A stretch of DNA of 64,000 nt from contig NZ_KB904124.1 in NCBI RefSeq assembly GCF_000379945.1, positions 248,001-312,000 of the forward strand. The letters are read 5' to 3'. The notes under the pieces were generated by a model. It saw nothing but the letters and a program-made list of their open reading frames with translations. It was not told where the DNA came from and searched no databases. Position 1 is the first letter of the stretch. Each line of letters starts with the position of its first letter. Of the stretch, positions 26,503-35,396 are shown piece after piece. The position numbers and the translations under genes were made by a program. The DNA is from Porphyromonas macacae DSM 20710 = JCM 13914 (GTDB lineage: Bacteria; Bacteroidota; Bacteroidia; Bacteroidales; Porphyromonadaceae).

Positions 26503-28800
26503 ATGGTTAAATTTAGTCTTTATTTACTCATATTGTTTTTGGGTAGTGTTGTTACATTTTCCCAAACGATCGAAGGGGTGATTGTTGATAAAGTAAGGCA
26601 GCCGATTGAGTTTGTCAATGTAGTGCTTTATTCTTTACCTGATAGCAGTTTCGTTGCAGGGGCCGTAACAGACAATCAGGGTTTTTTCTCTATACCACTC
26701 AATGAGAATCGTAGCTGTTTTTTGAAAGTTTCTCGTATCGGCTATAAGTCTCAAATTTTGTCTCCTGAATCGAATCTATCTATTTTGTTAGAAGAAGACT
26801 CTCAACAACTAAAAGAAGTGGTAGTAACGGGGAGGCAAAAAGTATTTAAGGTTAAGAACGGTGGCATTGTCGCCTCGGTGAAAAATACCATATTGGAATC
26901 CTTACCAACACTCAATGATATTATTCTTCAACTTCCTTTTGTCTCTGGGGATGATGGTTCTTTTCATATACTTGGTAAAGGCAAGCCTGCAGTATACATC
27001 AATAACCGTCTCGTGAGAGATCGTAAAGAGATTGCACAGTTTTCTCCTGCAGATATTGATAAGATAGAAGTAATTACAACACCAGGTTCAAAGTACGATT
27101 CGTCTGTAAAAGCGGTAATTAAAATCCAAACTCGTAGGGATATAGGAGAAGGACTAAGTGGTCGTTTCGATTTGTTGACCACACAAAGAAGCACTTTTTC
27201 TTCAGATGAAAACGCTAACTTTAATTACCGAACTGGAGTATGGGACATCTTTGGTGGTCTTTCTCTTTCTCAATCAAAGCAAAAACAAAGTTCTTTCTTC
27301 ACTCAAGAATATCTTAAAAAAGGTCTTGAGCAAAAACAGAGTTCACATTCAGATGAAAGATATAGGTATAATTCCTTTATTCCTTCATTTGGGGTGAACT
27401 ATAATCCCAATACAGCACATTCGATGGGTCTTCGTTACAGGAGCAATATTAATACAAACAATACCAAAATATGGAACACCATTGATGTTATTAATAAAGG
27501 ATCGCAATATCAGGTTGTGCAGTTTTCTGAAGCGCAAAATAAGGGAAATAATCATTCGATTAACACTTATTATAGTGGAGCCCTTTCTAAACATCTTTCC
27601 CTAGATCTTAATGCTGATTGGATGACTGGACATATTGACAAAGGGCAAAAAATTAGCTATAAAGAAATTTCTGATGATGGTCTAACGACCAAAGGACTTA
27701 GTGATTACTCTCTATATGCTGCAAAAGGAGTACTTTCTTATCGTATGAAACATGGAGTTTTAGAAGCTGGAGGGGAGTATTCTTACACACAATATCTACA
27801 GTCTTATAGCACGGACAAACCAGAGATTGGCATTGAAGATTCCAAAGACAAATCCCTCCAACATCGAGCAGCACTATTTTCTTCGTATAGTATGCAAATA
27901 GGAAAGTTGGGACTATCTGTCGGGCTTCGTTACGAGGATATCTGTATTTCATATTATCTCAATGGTACTCTAAATAAGGAACAATCTCGTATTTATTGGC
28001 AATTATTTCCAAATATATTAGTTGCTTACAATGAAACTGGGACGCAAACTTCTTTTAGTTTCGAGAGAAAAATAGAGTATCCGACCTATAGCGATCTGAG
28101 AAGTAATGTGCAATATAGTACTCCTTTTTTATACGAGAGTGGAAATCCATCACTCCTCCCTAAGATTGCGAATGTTTTTACAGCATTGGCATCGTGGAAA
28201 GATTTACAAGTGATGTTAGGGTACACAATAAATGAGAATGATATTCTCCAGATGATACGCACCTACAAAGAGAAAAATATTATGATGAGTCGCCCAGAAA
28301 ATATAAAGAAAACCCAAAATGCAAACGTAGGAATCTCTTATGCCCCAGTAATAGGGCTATGGCGTCCACAACTCGTAGTAAGTGGAATATGGCAATGGTT
28401 GGACTTGGATACTTCATATCGGCAAGAACAGTATAAAAGTCCACTTTTTAGCATAGCTTTTCAGAACACATTTTCCTTCCTTGACAATTGGATATTACGT
28501 ACTGGAGTTATGTGGAATAGTGGAGGGTATCGAGGAATTACCTATGGGAAGCACTCTTGGCAAATCAATCTTAGACTCTCTAAGAGTTTGTTCAAGCGAA
28601 AACTTTGGATAAATCTAACACTGAACGATATCCTAAAGACAAGTACAAGTTACTGGAAAATGCATTTCGATGATCTTAGAGTAATGCAGGAGAAAAATAT
28701 GGATAGTCGCTATATGATGTTGTCGATTTCCTACCGATTCAATCCGGCTAAAAACAAATATAAAGGAAAACAATCTAGTGATGAATTAAATCGCTTATAA
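26503..28800 (+). CDS. Outer-membrane beta-barrel protein with carboxypeptidase-regulatory-like domain
   Basis: 765 residues. A signal peptide covers about residues 1-21 (MVKFSLYLLILFLGSVVTFS). Residues 22-105 form a CarboxypepD_reg-like domain (EGVIVDKVRQPIEFVNVVLY), then a plug-like domain starting EVVVTGRQKVF with IEVITTPGSKYD, then a long series of amphipathic strands ending in the barrel closure YRFNPAKNK. This is the layout of TonB-receptor-like outer-membrane proteins of Bacteroidota (OMP_b-brl_3 type). It lies 57 bases after the KAS III remnant and 11 before the LanF-like gene, in the same AT-rich island. It may pass the lanthipeptide or a signal across the outer membrane, or give immunity. 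Confidence 0.85.
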   Translation: MVKFSLYLLILFLGSVVTFSQTIEGVIVDKVRQPIEFVNVVLYSLPDSSFVAGAVTDNQGFFSIPLNENRSCFLKVSRIGYKSQILSPESNLSILLEEDSQQLKEVVVTGRQKVFKVKNGGIVASVKNTILESLPTLNDIILQLPFVSGDDGSFHILGKGKPAVYINNRLVRDRKEIAQFSPADIDKIEVITTPGSKYDSSVKAVIKIQTRRDIGEGLSGRFDLLTTQRSTFSSDENANFNYRTGVWDIFGGLSLSQSKQKQSSFFTQEYLKKGLEQKQSSHSDERYRYNSFIPSFGVNYNPNTAHSMGLRYRSNINTNNTKIWNTIDVINKGSQYQVVQFSEAQNKGNNHSINTYYSGALSKHLSLDLNADWMTGHIDKGQKISYKEISDDGLTTKGLSDYSLYAAKGVLSYRMKHGVLEAGGEYSYTQYLQSYSTDKPEIGIEDSKDKSLQHRAALFSSYSMQIGKLGLSVGLRYEDICISYYLNGTLNKEQSRIYWQLFPNILVAYNETGTQTSFSFERKIEYPTYSDLRSNVQYSTPFLYESGNPSLLPKIANVFTALASWKDLQVMLGYTINENDILQMIRTYKEKNIMMSRPENIKKTQNANVGISYAPVIGLWRPQLVVSGIWQWLDLDTSYRQEQYKSPLFSIAFQNTFSFLDNWILRTGVMWNSGGYRGITYGKHSWQINLRLSKSLFKRKLWINLTLNDILKTSTSYWKMHFDDLRVMQEKNMDSRYMMLSISYRFNPAKNKYKGKQSSDELNRL

Positions 28801-28811
28801 GAGGTAAGGTT

Positions 28812-29714
28812 ATGAATAGCATGCTTTCCATCAAAGGGTTACATTTTAGTTACCAGAATAACCCAATACTCCGAGGTATAGATTTAGATATCCCTTCTGG
28901 TTCTATCTTTGGGTATCTCGGAAAAAACGGAGCTGGTAAGTCTACTACCATTAAACTATTATTAGGACTACTTCCAATAGATGAGGGAGAAATCTTCTTT
29001 AAAGGTGTCTCACTCAAGAAGTCACCTTTATTGCTGCGTTCTCATGCGAGTAGTATGATTGAGCATCCTTCCTTCTATTCATTCCTTACAGTATCTGAAA
29101 ATCTTGACTACCTCAATAAAATATTCAAGATGGGAAAGTGTCGAAAACAGGAAGTTTTATCGCTTTTAGGGCTTAGTGAGCATGCTAATAAGAAAGCGCA
29201 AGCTTTATCTTCTGGACTAAAGCAACGTCTTGGCTTAGCGATGTGTTTATTTAAACGCCCAGAAATGCTCATCCTTGACGAGCCGCTCAATGCTCTCGAT
29301 CCTCAAGGTATATATGAATTAAGGCTAATCTTGAGACAACTAAATGAGGAAGAAGGAGTAACTATATTTCTTTCTAGTCACATATTGGAGGAGTTGGAAA
29401 AGCTTGCCAATCAAGTTGCCATAATTGATGGTGGCAAAGTCCTTTACCAAGGAGATATTGATGGTTTGACAAAAAAACATTCTGATGTCATAAGCCTAAA
29501 GGTTGATAATACGGATAGAATTATACAGTTAAATTATGCGTCTATCTTCTCTGTGAAGCAGGTTGATGCCCCAAATCATGTAGAGTTTGAGGTGAGAGAC
29601 GAGGAGGAATTTTCCAGGTTAATCTCTTCTTTGAGTAAGGATGGGATCTCTATCTACAATATAACACACAAGGGTTCTGCCCTTGAGAACGCATTTATCC
29701 ACCTAACTAAGTAA
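28812..29714 (+). CDS. ABC transporter ATP-binding protein, LanF-like
   Basis: 300 residues of the BcrA/LanF group. Walker A is GKNGAGKST, the signature is LSSGLKQRLGLAM, Walker B is MLILDEPLNALDP and the switch His is in IFLSSHILEEL. The C-terminal 80 residues after the ATPase domain are as in drug and lantibiotic self-protection ABC proteins. The permease gene follows after seven bases. In lantibiotic clusters such a pair expels the peptide from the membrane of the producer, and I infer the same here. Confidence 0.9.
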   Translation: MNSMLSIKGLHFSYQNNPILRGIDLDIPSGSIFGYLGKNGAGKSTTIKLLLGLLPIDEGEIFFKGVSLKKSPLLLRSHASSMIEHPSFYSFLTVSENLDYLNKIFKMGKCRKQEVLSLLGLSEHANKKAQALSSGLKQRLGLAMCLFKRPEMLILDEPLNALDPQGIYELRLILRQLNEEEGVTIFLSSHILEELEKLANQVAIIDGGKVLYQGDIDGLTKKHSDVISLKVDNTDRIIQLNYASIFSVKQVDAPNHVEFEVRDEEEFSRLISSLSKDGISIYNITHKGSALENAFIHLTK

Positions 29715-29721
29715 ATGTATT

Positions 29722-30513
29722 ATGAAGCTCCATATTTCTCTTCTAAATATCATTAGAGCAGAGGTTTATAAAGCCTCTCGTAGTAAGCTAATTATAGGGA
29801 TTCTATTGTCCCCTTTAGTTATCTATTTATTGATGTTCATCTACATCATCTATAAAGGAAGATATGGGCTTTTCGACCATACAGCACTCGCTTATAGCGG
29901 AGATCCATGGCTAATGGTTTGGTCGCGTTACACCCTACCCTTATTCTCCTTAATGCTTCCGCTCATATTGATCGTCTTGTCCTATCTGATCTGCGAATTT
30001 GAGTTTCAGAATAACAACATAAGATCGCTTTTCTCCTTTCCTATTGTTCGGTGGAAGTTGTATCTCTCAAAGTTTATTGTGTTATCCGTACTCATAATTG
30101 CTCTCTGTATTATTACATGGAGTGGTTTTGTTTCGTTTGGCTATTTGTTGGGGGAGGTGATTCCTGCATATAGATTTGCTGAATATGCTATTGGGCTATC
30201 CTCTTCTCTGGTTATGTTGAGAGTCTTATTAGCTTCATTTTGCGTGGGAACATTTGGACTAGTAGTCAGTTTATTAACACGCAACTTCACGGTCCCTATC
30301 TTGTTAGGAGTGTTCCTGACAGCATCCGCCATTTTTGTAACAAACGAATCGGTGGGTGAATTCATTCCCTTTACAACCTTTACATACCTTGCCTCAGTAC
30401 GGCCAATAGATGAACTTACGAGCTTTACCACGAGAGATGTGATAAACATTGGTTTCTTGTGCATTGCAATGCCTATAGGTTATATAAGCTTTACTCCAGA
30501 AAAGAAGTCATAA
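29722..30513 (+). CDS. ABC-2 type permease, LanE-like
   Basis: 263 residues with about six membrane segments, for example LIIGILLSPLVIYLLMFIYI, YTLPLFSLMLPLILIVLSYL, FIVLSVLIIALCIITWSGFV and FTVPILLGVFLTASAIFVTN. The opening MKLHISLLNIIRAEVYKASR has the EVYKxxRSK pattern of lantibiotic protection permeases. It pairs with the ATPase encoded just upstream and lies 91 bases before the lanthipeptide precursor gene. Membrane family calls of this kind are weak at the sequence level; the context supports the role. Confidence 0.85.
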   Translation: MKLHISLLNIIRAEVYKASRSKLIIGILLSPLVIYLLMFIYIIYKGRYGLFDHTALAYSGDPWLMVWSRYTLPLFSLMLPLILIVLSYLICEFEFQNNNIRSLFSFPIVRWKLYLSKFIVLSVLIIALCIITWSGFVSFGYLLGEVIPAYRFAEYAIGLSSSLVMLRVLLASFCVGTFGLVVSLLTRNFTVPILLGVFLTASAIFVTNESVGEFIPFTTFTYLASVRPIDELTSFTTRDVINIGFLCIAMPIGYISFTPEKKS

Positions 30514-30604
30514 TTACATAGAAAGTAATATAGACTCTGATGGTTAATGCAGACTCGCCAGAGGAGTTTTAGAAAATAACAAAAGAGTTTGCTTAATTTT
30601 CATT

Positions 30605-30853
30605 ATGAAAGAATCTCGTAAATTGACCCTTTCGAAGAAGGTTATCTCCTCTCTAGAAAACGACAGGATGAGAGGAATCGTAGGTGGTGAAGATGTCCAA
30701 GGAGTTACCTTCGACAATGGATGTACAAGAGGTTGTACAGATGGATGTGGTCCATTCCAAACATGGTGGAATTGTACCAGAGAAACTTGTACTGCAGATT
30801 GCACTTCTTCCTTAACTTGTAATAAGACCGTTACAGTAATTGAGGAGGATTAA
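30605..30853 (+). CDS. Class I lanthipeptide precursor with GG leader
   Basis: 82 residues. The leader (1-28) reads MKESRKLTLSKKVISSLEND and then RMRGIVGG, the Bacteroidota GG-leader pattern with KLTLxKK and a double-glycine end. The core (29-82) has seven Cys at 40, 44, 48, 57, 62, 66 and 72 and thirteen Ser/Thr, many next to Cys (GCTRGCTDGC, NCTRETC, DCTSSLTC). Thr outnumbers Ser, so methyllanthionine would dominate. C39 cleavage after Gly28 would free a 54-residue core. LanC and split LanB genes lie directly downstream. The seven Cys could form up to seven thioether rings, more than most known class I peptides. Confidence 0.87.
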   Translation: MKESRKLTLSKKVISSLENDRMRGIVGGEDVQGVTFDNGCTRGCTDGCGPFQTWWNCTRETCTADCTSSLTCNKTVTVIEED

Positions 30854-30854
30854 A

Positions 30855-30925
30855 GAACTCCCTCAATACATAATTGAGGAAGTTCGACGGAAAGGATAGG
30901 GGAAGGGGACCCTTCCTCTATCCTT
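30855..30925 (+). terminator. Two tandem hairpins between precursor and lanC genes
   Basis: Hairpin 1: GAACT-C-CCTCAAT (30855-30867) with ATTGAGG-A-AGTTC (30873-30885), 12 pairs and one mismatch. Hairpin 2: AAGGATAGGGGAAGG (30892-30906) with CCTTCCTCTATCCTT (30911-30925), 15 pairs including one G-T and a 4-base loop. Neither has a T-run, so they look more like a mRNA 3'-end stabiliser or partial attenuator that raises precursor mRNA over enzyme mRNA. The rest of the 182-base gap to lanC shows no clear TAnnTTTG box. Confidence 0.6.
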
Positions 30926-31035
30926 ATGAAATATAATGCACTAATGCAGCGCTATAATTCTAATATCCACAGAGAAGACTAATGCATTTATTCTCCAATA
31001 TGGTTAGAGTTTTGAATATAGCTTAATATATAAAT

Positions 31036-32232
31036 ATGAACACAGAGAGAGTTTTGGAAAATATTGCGGACCGTATCATTGTGCGAGAAGGCAACGACTT
31101 AGGGCTTCTATCTGGAGCAATGGGAGATGTCCTCTTTCTCTTTGAATACTCCAGATTTAATCATATCTATAGAGATAAAGCGGAATCGATCTTTAATATT
31201 ATCTTGGATCGTATTCAAAATACTCCGCCTCATTATTCATATTGTTCTGGACTTGCCGGAATAGGAATGGGGGTTTTGTACCTAAAATCACAAAAACTCA
31301 TTTCAGATGATTTTGAAATAGGAGAAGAAATAGATGAGTATCTGCAGAAAAGCTTGGTCAGTTGTATTGATAAAGGCAATTACGACTTTTTACATGGAGC
31401 TATCGGAATAGCATTCTATTTTATAGAACGATTTATACAAACAAAGAGTGCTCATATAAAGAGTGTTCTAATTTTCTTGATGAGAAAGATCAAAGAGTCT
31501 GCAACTGTTTTTAAAGATAAAGATAAAAGTATTTATGCTTGGTGTACAAAAAACAAAAATGGACAGGAAGTTTTCGACCTATCTTTAGCACATGGTTGTT
31601 CTCATATTATACTTCTTCTTTGTAGGCTATATGATATTTTAGATGACAACTATCGACCTGATTTAAGAGAAATGATCATAGGTGCAGTTGAATTTGTTTT
31701 GCATCATCAACTACCCAATCCACGCTTTTCATACTATCCATATAGTGTTCAGAAAGAAGAAGTTTTTACTACTCAACATACGGCAAGCCGATTATCATGG
31801 TGCTATGGCGATTTCGGGATCGTATTATCTCTTATTCACGCAGATAAAATTTTACCCAATCATGGCTTTTATGATAAAGCTAAAGCAATCGCATTATTCA
31901 TGACAAAACGGAGGAATTTATCTGAAAATTTAGTTGTTGATCCTTGTTTCTGTCATGGCGCATCGGGGGTTTCTGCAATATTTGCTTTTTTATACAAAAA
32001 AATCAAAAACAAGGAAATGCTCAATAGTTACTTCTATTGGTTAGAAGTTACAAATAAAATGCTGGTTAATAACGATATTGAATTGACATATTTCAATCCA
32101 ACTACAGCGAAATTCGAGAAGCATGAGGGGATGCTTACGGGGATAGGTGGAGTTGGTATTGTTCTTTTATCCTCTTGTTATAAAACAATTGAAAGAAAAC
32201 TTCCGTGGGGTAAGTTGTTTTTATTAGAATAA
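31036..32232 (+). CDS. lanC: Lanthipeptide cyclase LanC
   Basis: 398 residues, the usual LanC size. Adds Cys thiols to dehydroalanine and dehydrobutyrine in the precursor to form thioether rings. The zinc ligands are Cys256 in SWCYGDFGI and Cys306-His307 in PCFCHGASG. Gly-rich repeats of the alpha/alpha barrel are seen in GLAGIGMG, LHGAIGIAF, LAHGCSHI and MLTGIGGVGIVLL. It is followed after eight bases by the lanB N-terminal gene. G+C is low, as in the whole island. Generic family symbol is used, not a species-specific one. Confidence 0.93.
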   Translation: MNTERVLENIADRIIVREGNDLGLLSGAMGDVLFLFEYSRFNHIYRDKAESIFNIILDRIQNTPPHYSYCSGLAGIGMGVLYLKSQKLISDDFEIGEEIDEYLQKSLVSCIDKGNYDFLHGAIGIAFYFIERFIQTKSAHIKSVLIFLMRKIKESATVFKDKDKSIYAWCTKNKNGQEVFDLSLAHGCSHIILLLCRLYDILDDNYRPDLREMIIGAVEFVLHHQLPNPRFSYYPYSVQKEEVFTTQHTASRLSWCYGDFGIVLSLIHADKILPNHGFYDKAKAIALFMTKRRNLSENLVVDPCFCHGASGVSAIFAFLYKKIKNKEMLNSYFYWLEVTNKMLVNNDIELTYFNPTTAKFEKHEGMLTGIGGVGIVLLSSCYKTIERKLPWGKLFLLE

Positions 32233-32240
32233 TTGCTACG

Positions 32241-34448
32241 ATGAAATCAATTTCTTTTTTCTCAAAGTATATAGTAAGAACACCAACGTTCTCCTATGAT
32301 GAGGTGGATAAAGTATTATCGTCTCCCTCTTGTTTTGAGCAAATAATCTCAAACTCGATATTTGCAGAGGCCATTTTTATTGCTAGTCAAAGTCTTTATA
32401 AAAGAATATATCAACAAAACATAGAAAAGATGACTAAGGAGGATATTGATAGGATTCAATCATCCATCGTAAAATACTTTTCACGAATGTCTGTGAGGAG
32501 TACCCCGTTTGGTCTTTTTGCAGCTTGCTCTGTAGGAGAGTTTTCTTCAAGTAATTCTTTTACAATAAAAAAAGATGTATCAAGAGTTATTCGCTTAGAT
32601 CATTCAGTTCTTTGTAAGATTGCTGAAGTAATTACTAATCCTGAAAATTGTGCAGATAATCACATTATGTATTATCCTAACACATCTCTATATAGAGTGT
32701 TTGGAAATAAAGCAAGATATATAGAGCCGTCTCAAGGGAAAGAGCTAGGAAGACAGTATTTGTTAGAGGAAATCATTTTGACAGATTATCTTATTGATGT
32801 TTTGAATTCATGTCATGATGGAGCATCTCTCGTGGAGCTGTCTAATATGATTAAAAACAAATATGGAACAGATTCTACAGAGTCAATCGAGTTCCTACAT
32901 GACCTTGTAAGGTCAAAAATAATTGTTCCTGAATTATATTATTCTGTAACTGGCGATGATTATCTAAATAGAATTATCAATCTTCCTTTTTTGAAAAATA
33001 CAAGAATAAAGAAAACGCTTAACTCCATCAAATGGCATACTCTTAACGATGAATCTGGAATTGTTGCATACACCAATATCCAAAAGGAACTTAGTTCGAT
33101 AGGTTGGGAAAAGATAGACGATAATCTTATTCAAATCGACCTCGTTCGTAGCTCTAAGGACTTTTTTATTGGAGAAAAAATAAAAAATGACATCAAGGAA
33201 GTCTTTTATCTTCTTCGTTCCATCTCTCCGAAAAAGAATTTGCATCGAACAATGGACCAATTCAAGAATAAATTCTCCGAGGTATATCAATTACAAGAAA
33301 TACCCCTAGTACTAGCACTTGATCCTGACATAGGCATTGGTTACCCAGTAGGTGCAACTAGAGCTACACAATCATCCATGATGGATTACGTTGAATTTCC
33401 CAATTTAAATAATGAGAATGAAACATCAAGCATCGTAAATCGCTTTTTGGAGAATAATATTGCAAAGACTATTGCTGAGAATCAGAAAGAAATAGACCTT
33501 ACCAGTATTTTCAATAAGATAAGAATAGACGAGGATGATTTATTAGATCAATACCCTGAGTATAGTTCTTTTTTCACCAAGATTAGGCCCTTTATTTTGA
33601 ATAATTCTGGGGAAGTAATAATTGAATTGAGTTCTTTTCATGGGAACTCCGCGTTGAATATAATAAATCGGTTCGCACACACATCGCCTGAGATAATGTC
33701 AATCTGCAAAGAAATTGCGTCATGGGAGAATAATCTTGGAGGAAAGGATTCCATAATTGCTGAGATTGTTCATCTTCCAGAAGATAGAGCAGGAAATGTA
33801 ACATATCGCCCACTTCTAAGGGATTATGAAATCCCTTATATATCTTCAGCATCAACAAGTCGGGATTGCACTCTCAATATCGAAGATCTATACATATCAA
33901 TTGTTAACAATCGATTAAAGATTAGATCAAAGCGTTTAAACAAGTGGATTATCCCTCGATTATCCAATGCTCATAACTTTGTATACTCCAAACTTCCAAT
34001 ATATCGTTTCCTTTGTGATTATCAATCTGAAATATCAGATATACAAGCTTTTTTTCCAAAGCCATCTAATCTTAAGTCTTCGACCTTTTTCCCAAGACTA
34101 AAGTATAAGAATATTATTCTTTCTCTTGCGTCTTGGCATGTTGATAAAAAAGAATTTGAGCACATCTTTGATATTAACGATGACTGCGATTTACTTTTTC
34201 AAATATCCCAATGGAGGAAGCATAACAATATTCCCAATAGAATTTTATTGTGTCAAGGTGATAATGAGTTATATGTAAATCTCTCCATACCGAAATCTAT
34301 TAGAGCTTTTATTTCTTCAGTAAAAAAAAGCAGTTCATTCTTAATAAAGGAATTCTCTTATCCCAATACCACTCCTGCCATTATGGATGAAAATGGGGAA
34401 CGACATTGTGGAGAAGTTTTTGTTTTTCTCAAAATAAAAGATAATTAA
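32241..34448 (+). CDS. Lanthipeptide dehydratase, glutamylation part (split LanB)
   Basis: 735 residues, matching the N-terminal lantibiotic dehydratase domain that uses glutamyl-tRNA to glutamylate Ser and Thr of the precursor. The hallmark RMSVRSTPFGLFA is at residues 82-94. Usual LanB proteins have about 1000 residues and end in a glutamate-elimination domain; here that domain is encoded by the next gene two bases downstream. Split dehydratases are known for thiopeptides and for pinensin-type lanthipeptides of Bacteroidota. Glu-tRNA is the expected co-substrate. Confidence 0.9.
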   Translation: MKSISFFSKYIVRTPTFSYDEVDKVLSSPSCFEQIISNSIFAEAIFIASQSLYKRIYQQNIEKMTKEDIDRIQSSIVKYFSRMSVRSTPFGLFAACSVGEFSSSNSFTIKKDVSRVIRLDHSVLCKIAEVITNPENCADNHIMYYPNTSLYRVFGNKARYIEPSQGKELGRQYLLEEIILTDYLIDVLNSCHDGASLVELSNMIKNKYGTDSTESIEFLHDLVRSKIIVPELYYSVTGDDYLNRIINLPFLKNTRIKKTLNSIKWHTLNDESGIVAYTNIQKELSSIGWEKIDDNLIQIDLVRSSKDFFIGEKIKNDIKEVFYLLRSISPKKNLHRTMDQFKNKFSEVYQLQEIPLVLALDPDIGIGYPVGATRATQSSMMDYVEFPNLNNENETSSIVNRFLENNIAKTIAENQKEIDLTSIFNKIRIDEDDLLDQYPEYSSFFTKIRPFILNNSGEVIIELSSFHGNSALNIINRFAHTSPEIMSICKEIASWENNLGGKDSIIAEIVHLPEDRAGNVTYRPLLRDYEIPYISSASTSRDCTLNIEDLYISIVNNRLKIRSKRLNKWIIPRLSNAHNFVYSKLPIYRFLCDYQSEISDIQAFFPKPSNLKSSTFFPRLKYKNIILSLASWHVDKKEFEHIFDINDDCDLLFQISQWRKHNNIPNRILLCQGDNELYVNLSIPKSIRAFISSVKKSSSFLIKEFSYPNTTPAIMDENGERHCGEVFVFLKIKDN

Positions 34449-34450
34449 GC

Positions 34451-35335
34451 ATGCTATCTAATAAGCAAAGAATATATCCTCCCGTATCGGAATGGATTTT
34501 TTATAAGATATATCTTGGAAAGAATTTAGCGGAAGAACTAATCATAGAATTAGGTAAAGAAGCAAATGACTTGATAAATCAGGGTGTTGCTCAAAAATGG
34601 TTCTTTATCCGATATTCGGACCCAAATTTTCATATCAGATTTCGGATTTATTGCCCTCTTAATAATCGCATGTTCGTTCTTGATAAAATTAATGCGATTA
34701 TTTCAAGATTACTATCTTCTAGAATCATTCACAATGTCATGATTGATAGTTATCATAGAGAATTTGAGAGATATGGAGAATTCGCTATAGAATACGTTGA
34801 AGACATCTTTTGTATAGATAGTTACGCTGTTTTGAATTTGATCGATATCGCTATGAATACATGTTCTGATATTGAAAAATTCAAACTACAGTCGTCAATT
34901 GCTTTAATTGAAGAGTATTTCAAAGTGTTCAATATATCATTGGACGATAAAATATTAATCTTGCATGGAATTAGCGATAGTATGCATAAAGAGTTTGGAT
35001 TTAATGAATATAATAGGAAAAGCCTGAATACACTCTATCGACAATACAAGCCTTTGGTATTTTCTACATACGAGAACCATGAGGATGAGCAAGTTATCCT
35101 AATCAACAATGAGATAAAGAAACACCATGTAAAATACAAATTATCGGCGAAAAAAATTATGAACGCAAGCAAGGGATCTCCTCTGTTTATTCAAAAATCA
35201 TTGCCTAGTTATATTCATATGACAATGAATAGACTTTGGGCTGATAAGAATAGGATGTACGAACTCGTTATTTACGATTTCTTGGTTCGGTATTATAAAA
35301 GCTATATTGCACGCGAAAGCAATAAGCGTAAATAA
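34451..35335 (+). CDS. Lanthipeptide dehydratase, glutamate-elimination part (split LanB, SpaB_C type)
   Basis: 294 residues of the thiopeptide-type bacteriocin biosynthesis (SpaB_C) family. The opening SEWIFYKIYLGKNLAEELII and KWFFIRYSDPNFHIRFRIYC are the family marks; the Arg-rich strand FHIRFRI and the later HREFERYGEFAIEYVEDIF contain likely catalytic Arg and Glu residues. It removes the glutamate to leave Dha or Dhb. Two bases separate it from the glutamylation gene, so both are probably translated together. In 1:1 complex they would replace one full LanB. Confidence 0.9.
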   Translation: MLSNKQRIYPPVSEWIFYKIYLGKNLAEELIIELGKEANDLINQGVAQKWFFIRYSDPNFHIRFRIYCPLNNRMFVLDKINAIISRLLSSRIIHNVMIDSYHREFERYGEFAIEYVEDIFCIDSYAVLNLIDIAMNTCSDIEKFKLQSSIALIEEYFKVFNISLDDKILILHGISDSMHKEFGFNEYNRKSLNTLYRQYKPLVFSTYENHEDEQVILINNEIKKHHVKYKLSAKKIMNASKGSPLFIQKSLPSYIHMTMNRLWADKNRMYELVIYDFLVRYYKSYIARESNKRK

Positions 35336-35363
35336 AATTCGAAACAACATCAAGTATAAATGT

Positions 35364-35391
35364 TTTGAAGACTCCCGTTTTTATATTTTTG
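35364..35391 (+). promoter_or_regulatory. Candidate promoter of the C39 transporter gene
   Basis: TATTTTTG (35384-35391) matches TAnnTTTG, with TTTG (35364-35367) starting 20 bases upstream. The -7 box ends five bases before the ATG at 35397, so the message would be leaderless or nearly so. It suggests that export genes are transcribed separately from the lanC-lanB genes. Confidence 0.6.
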
Positions 35392-35396
35392 CACTT

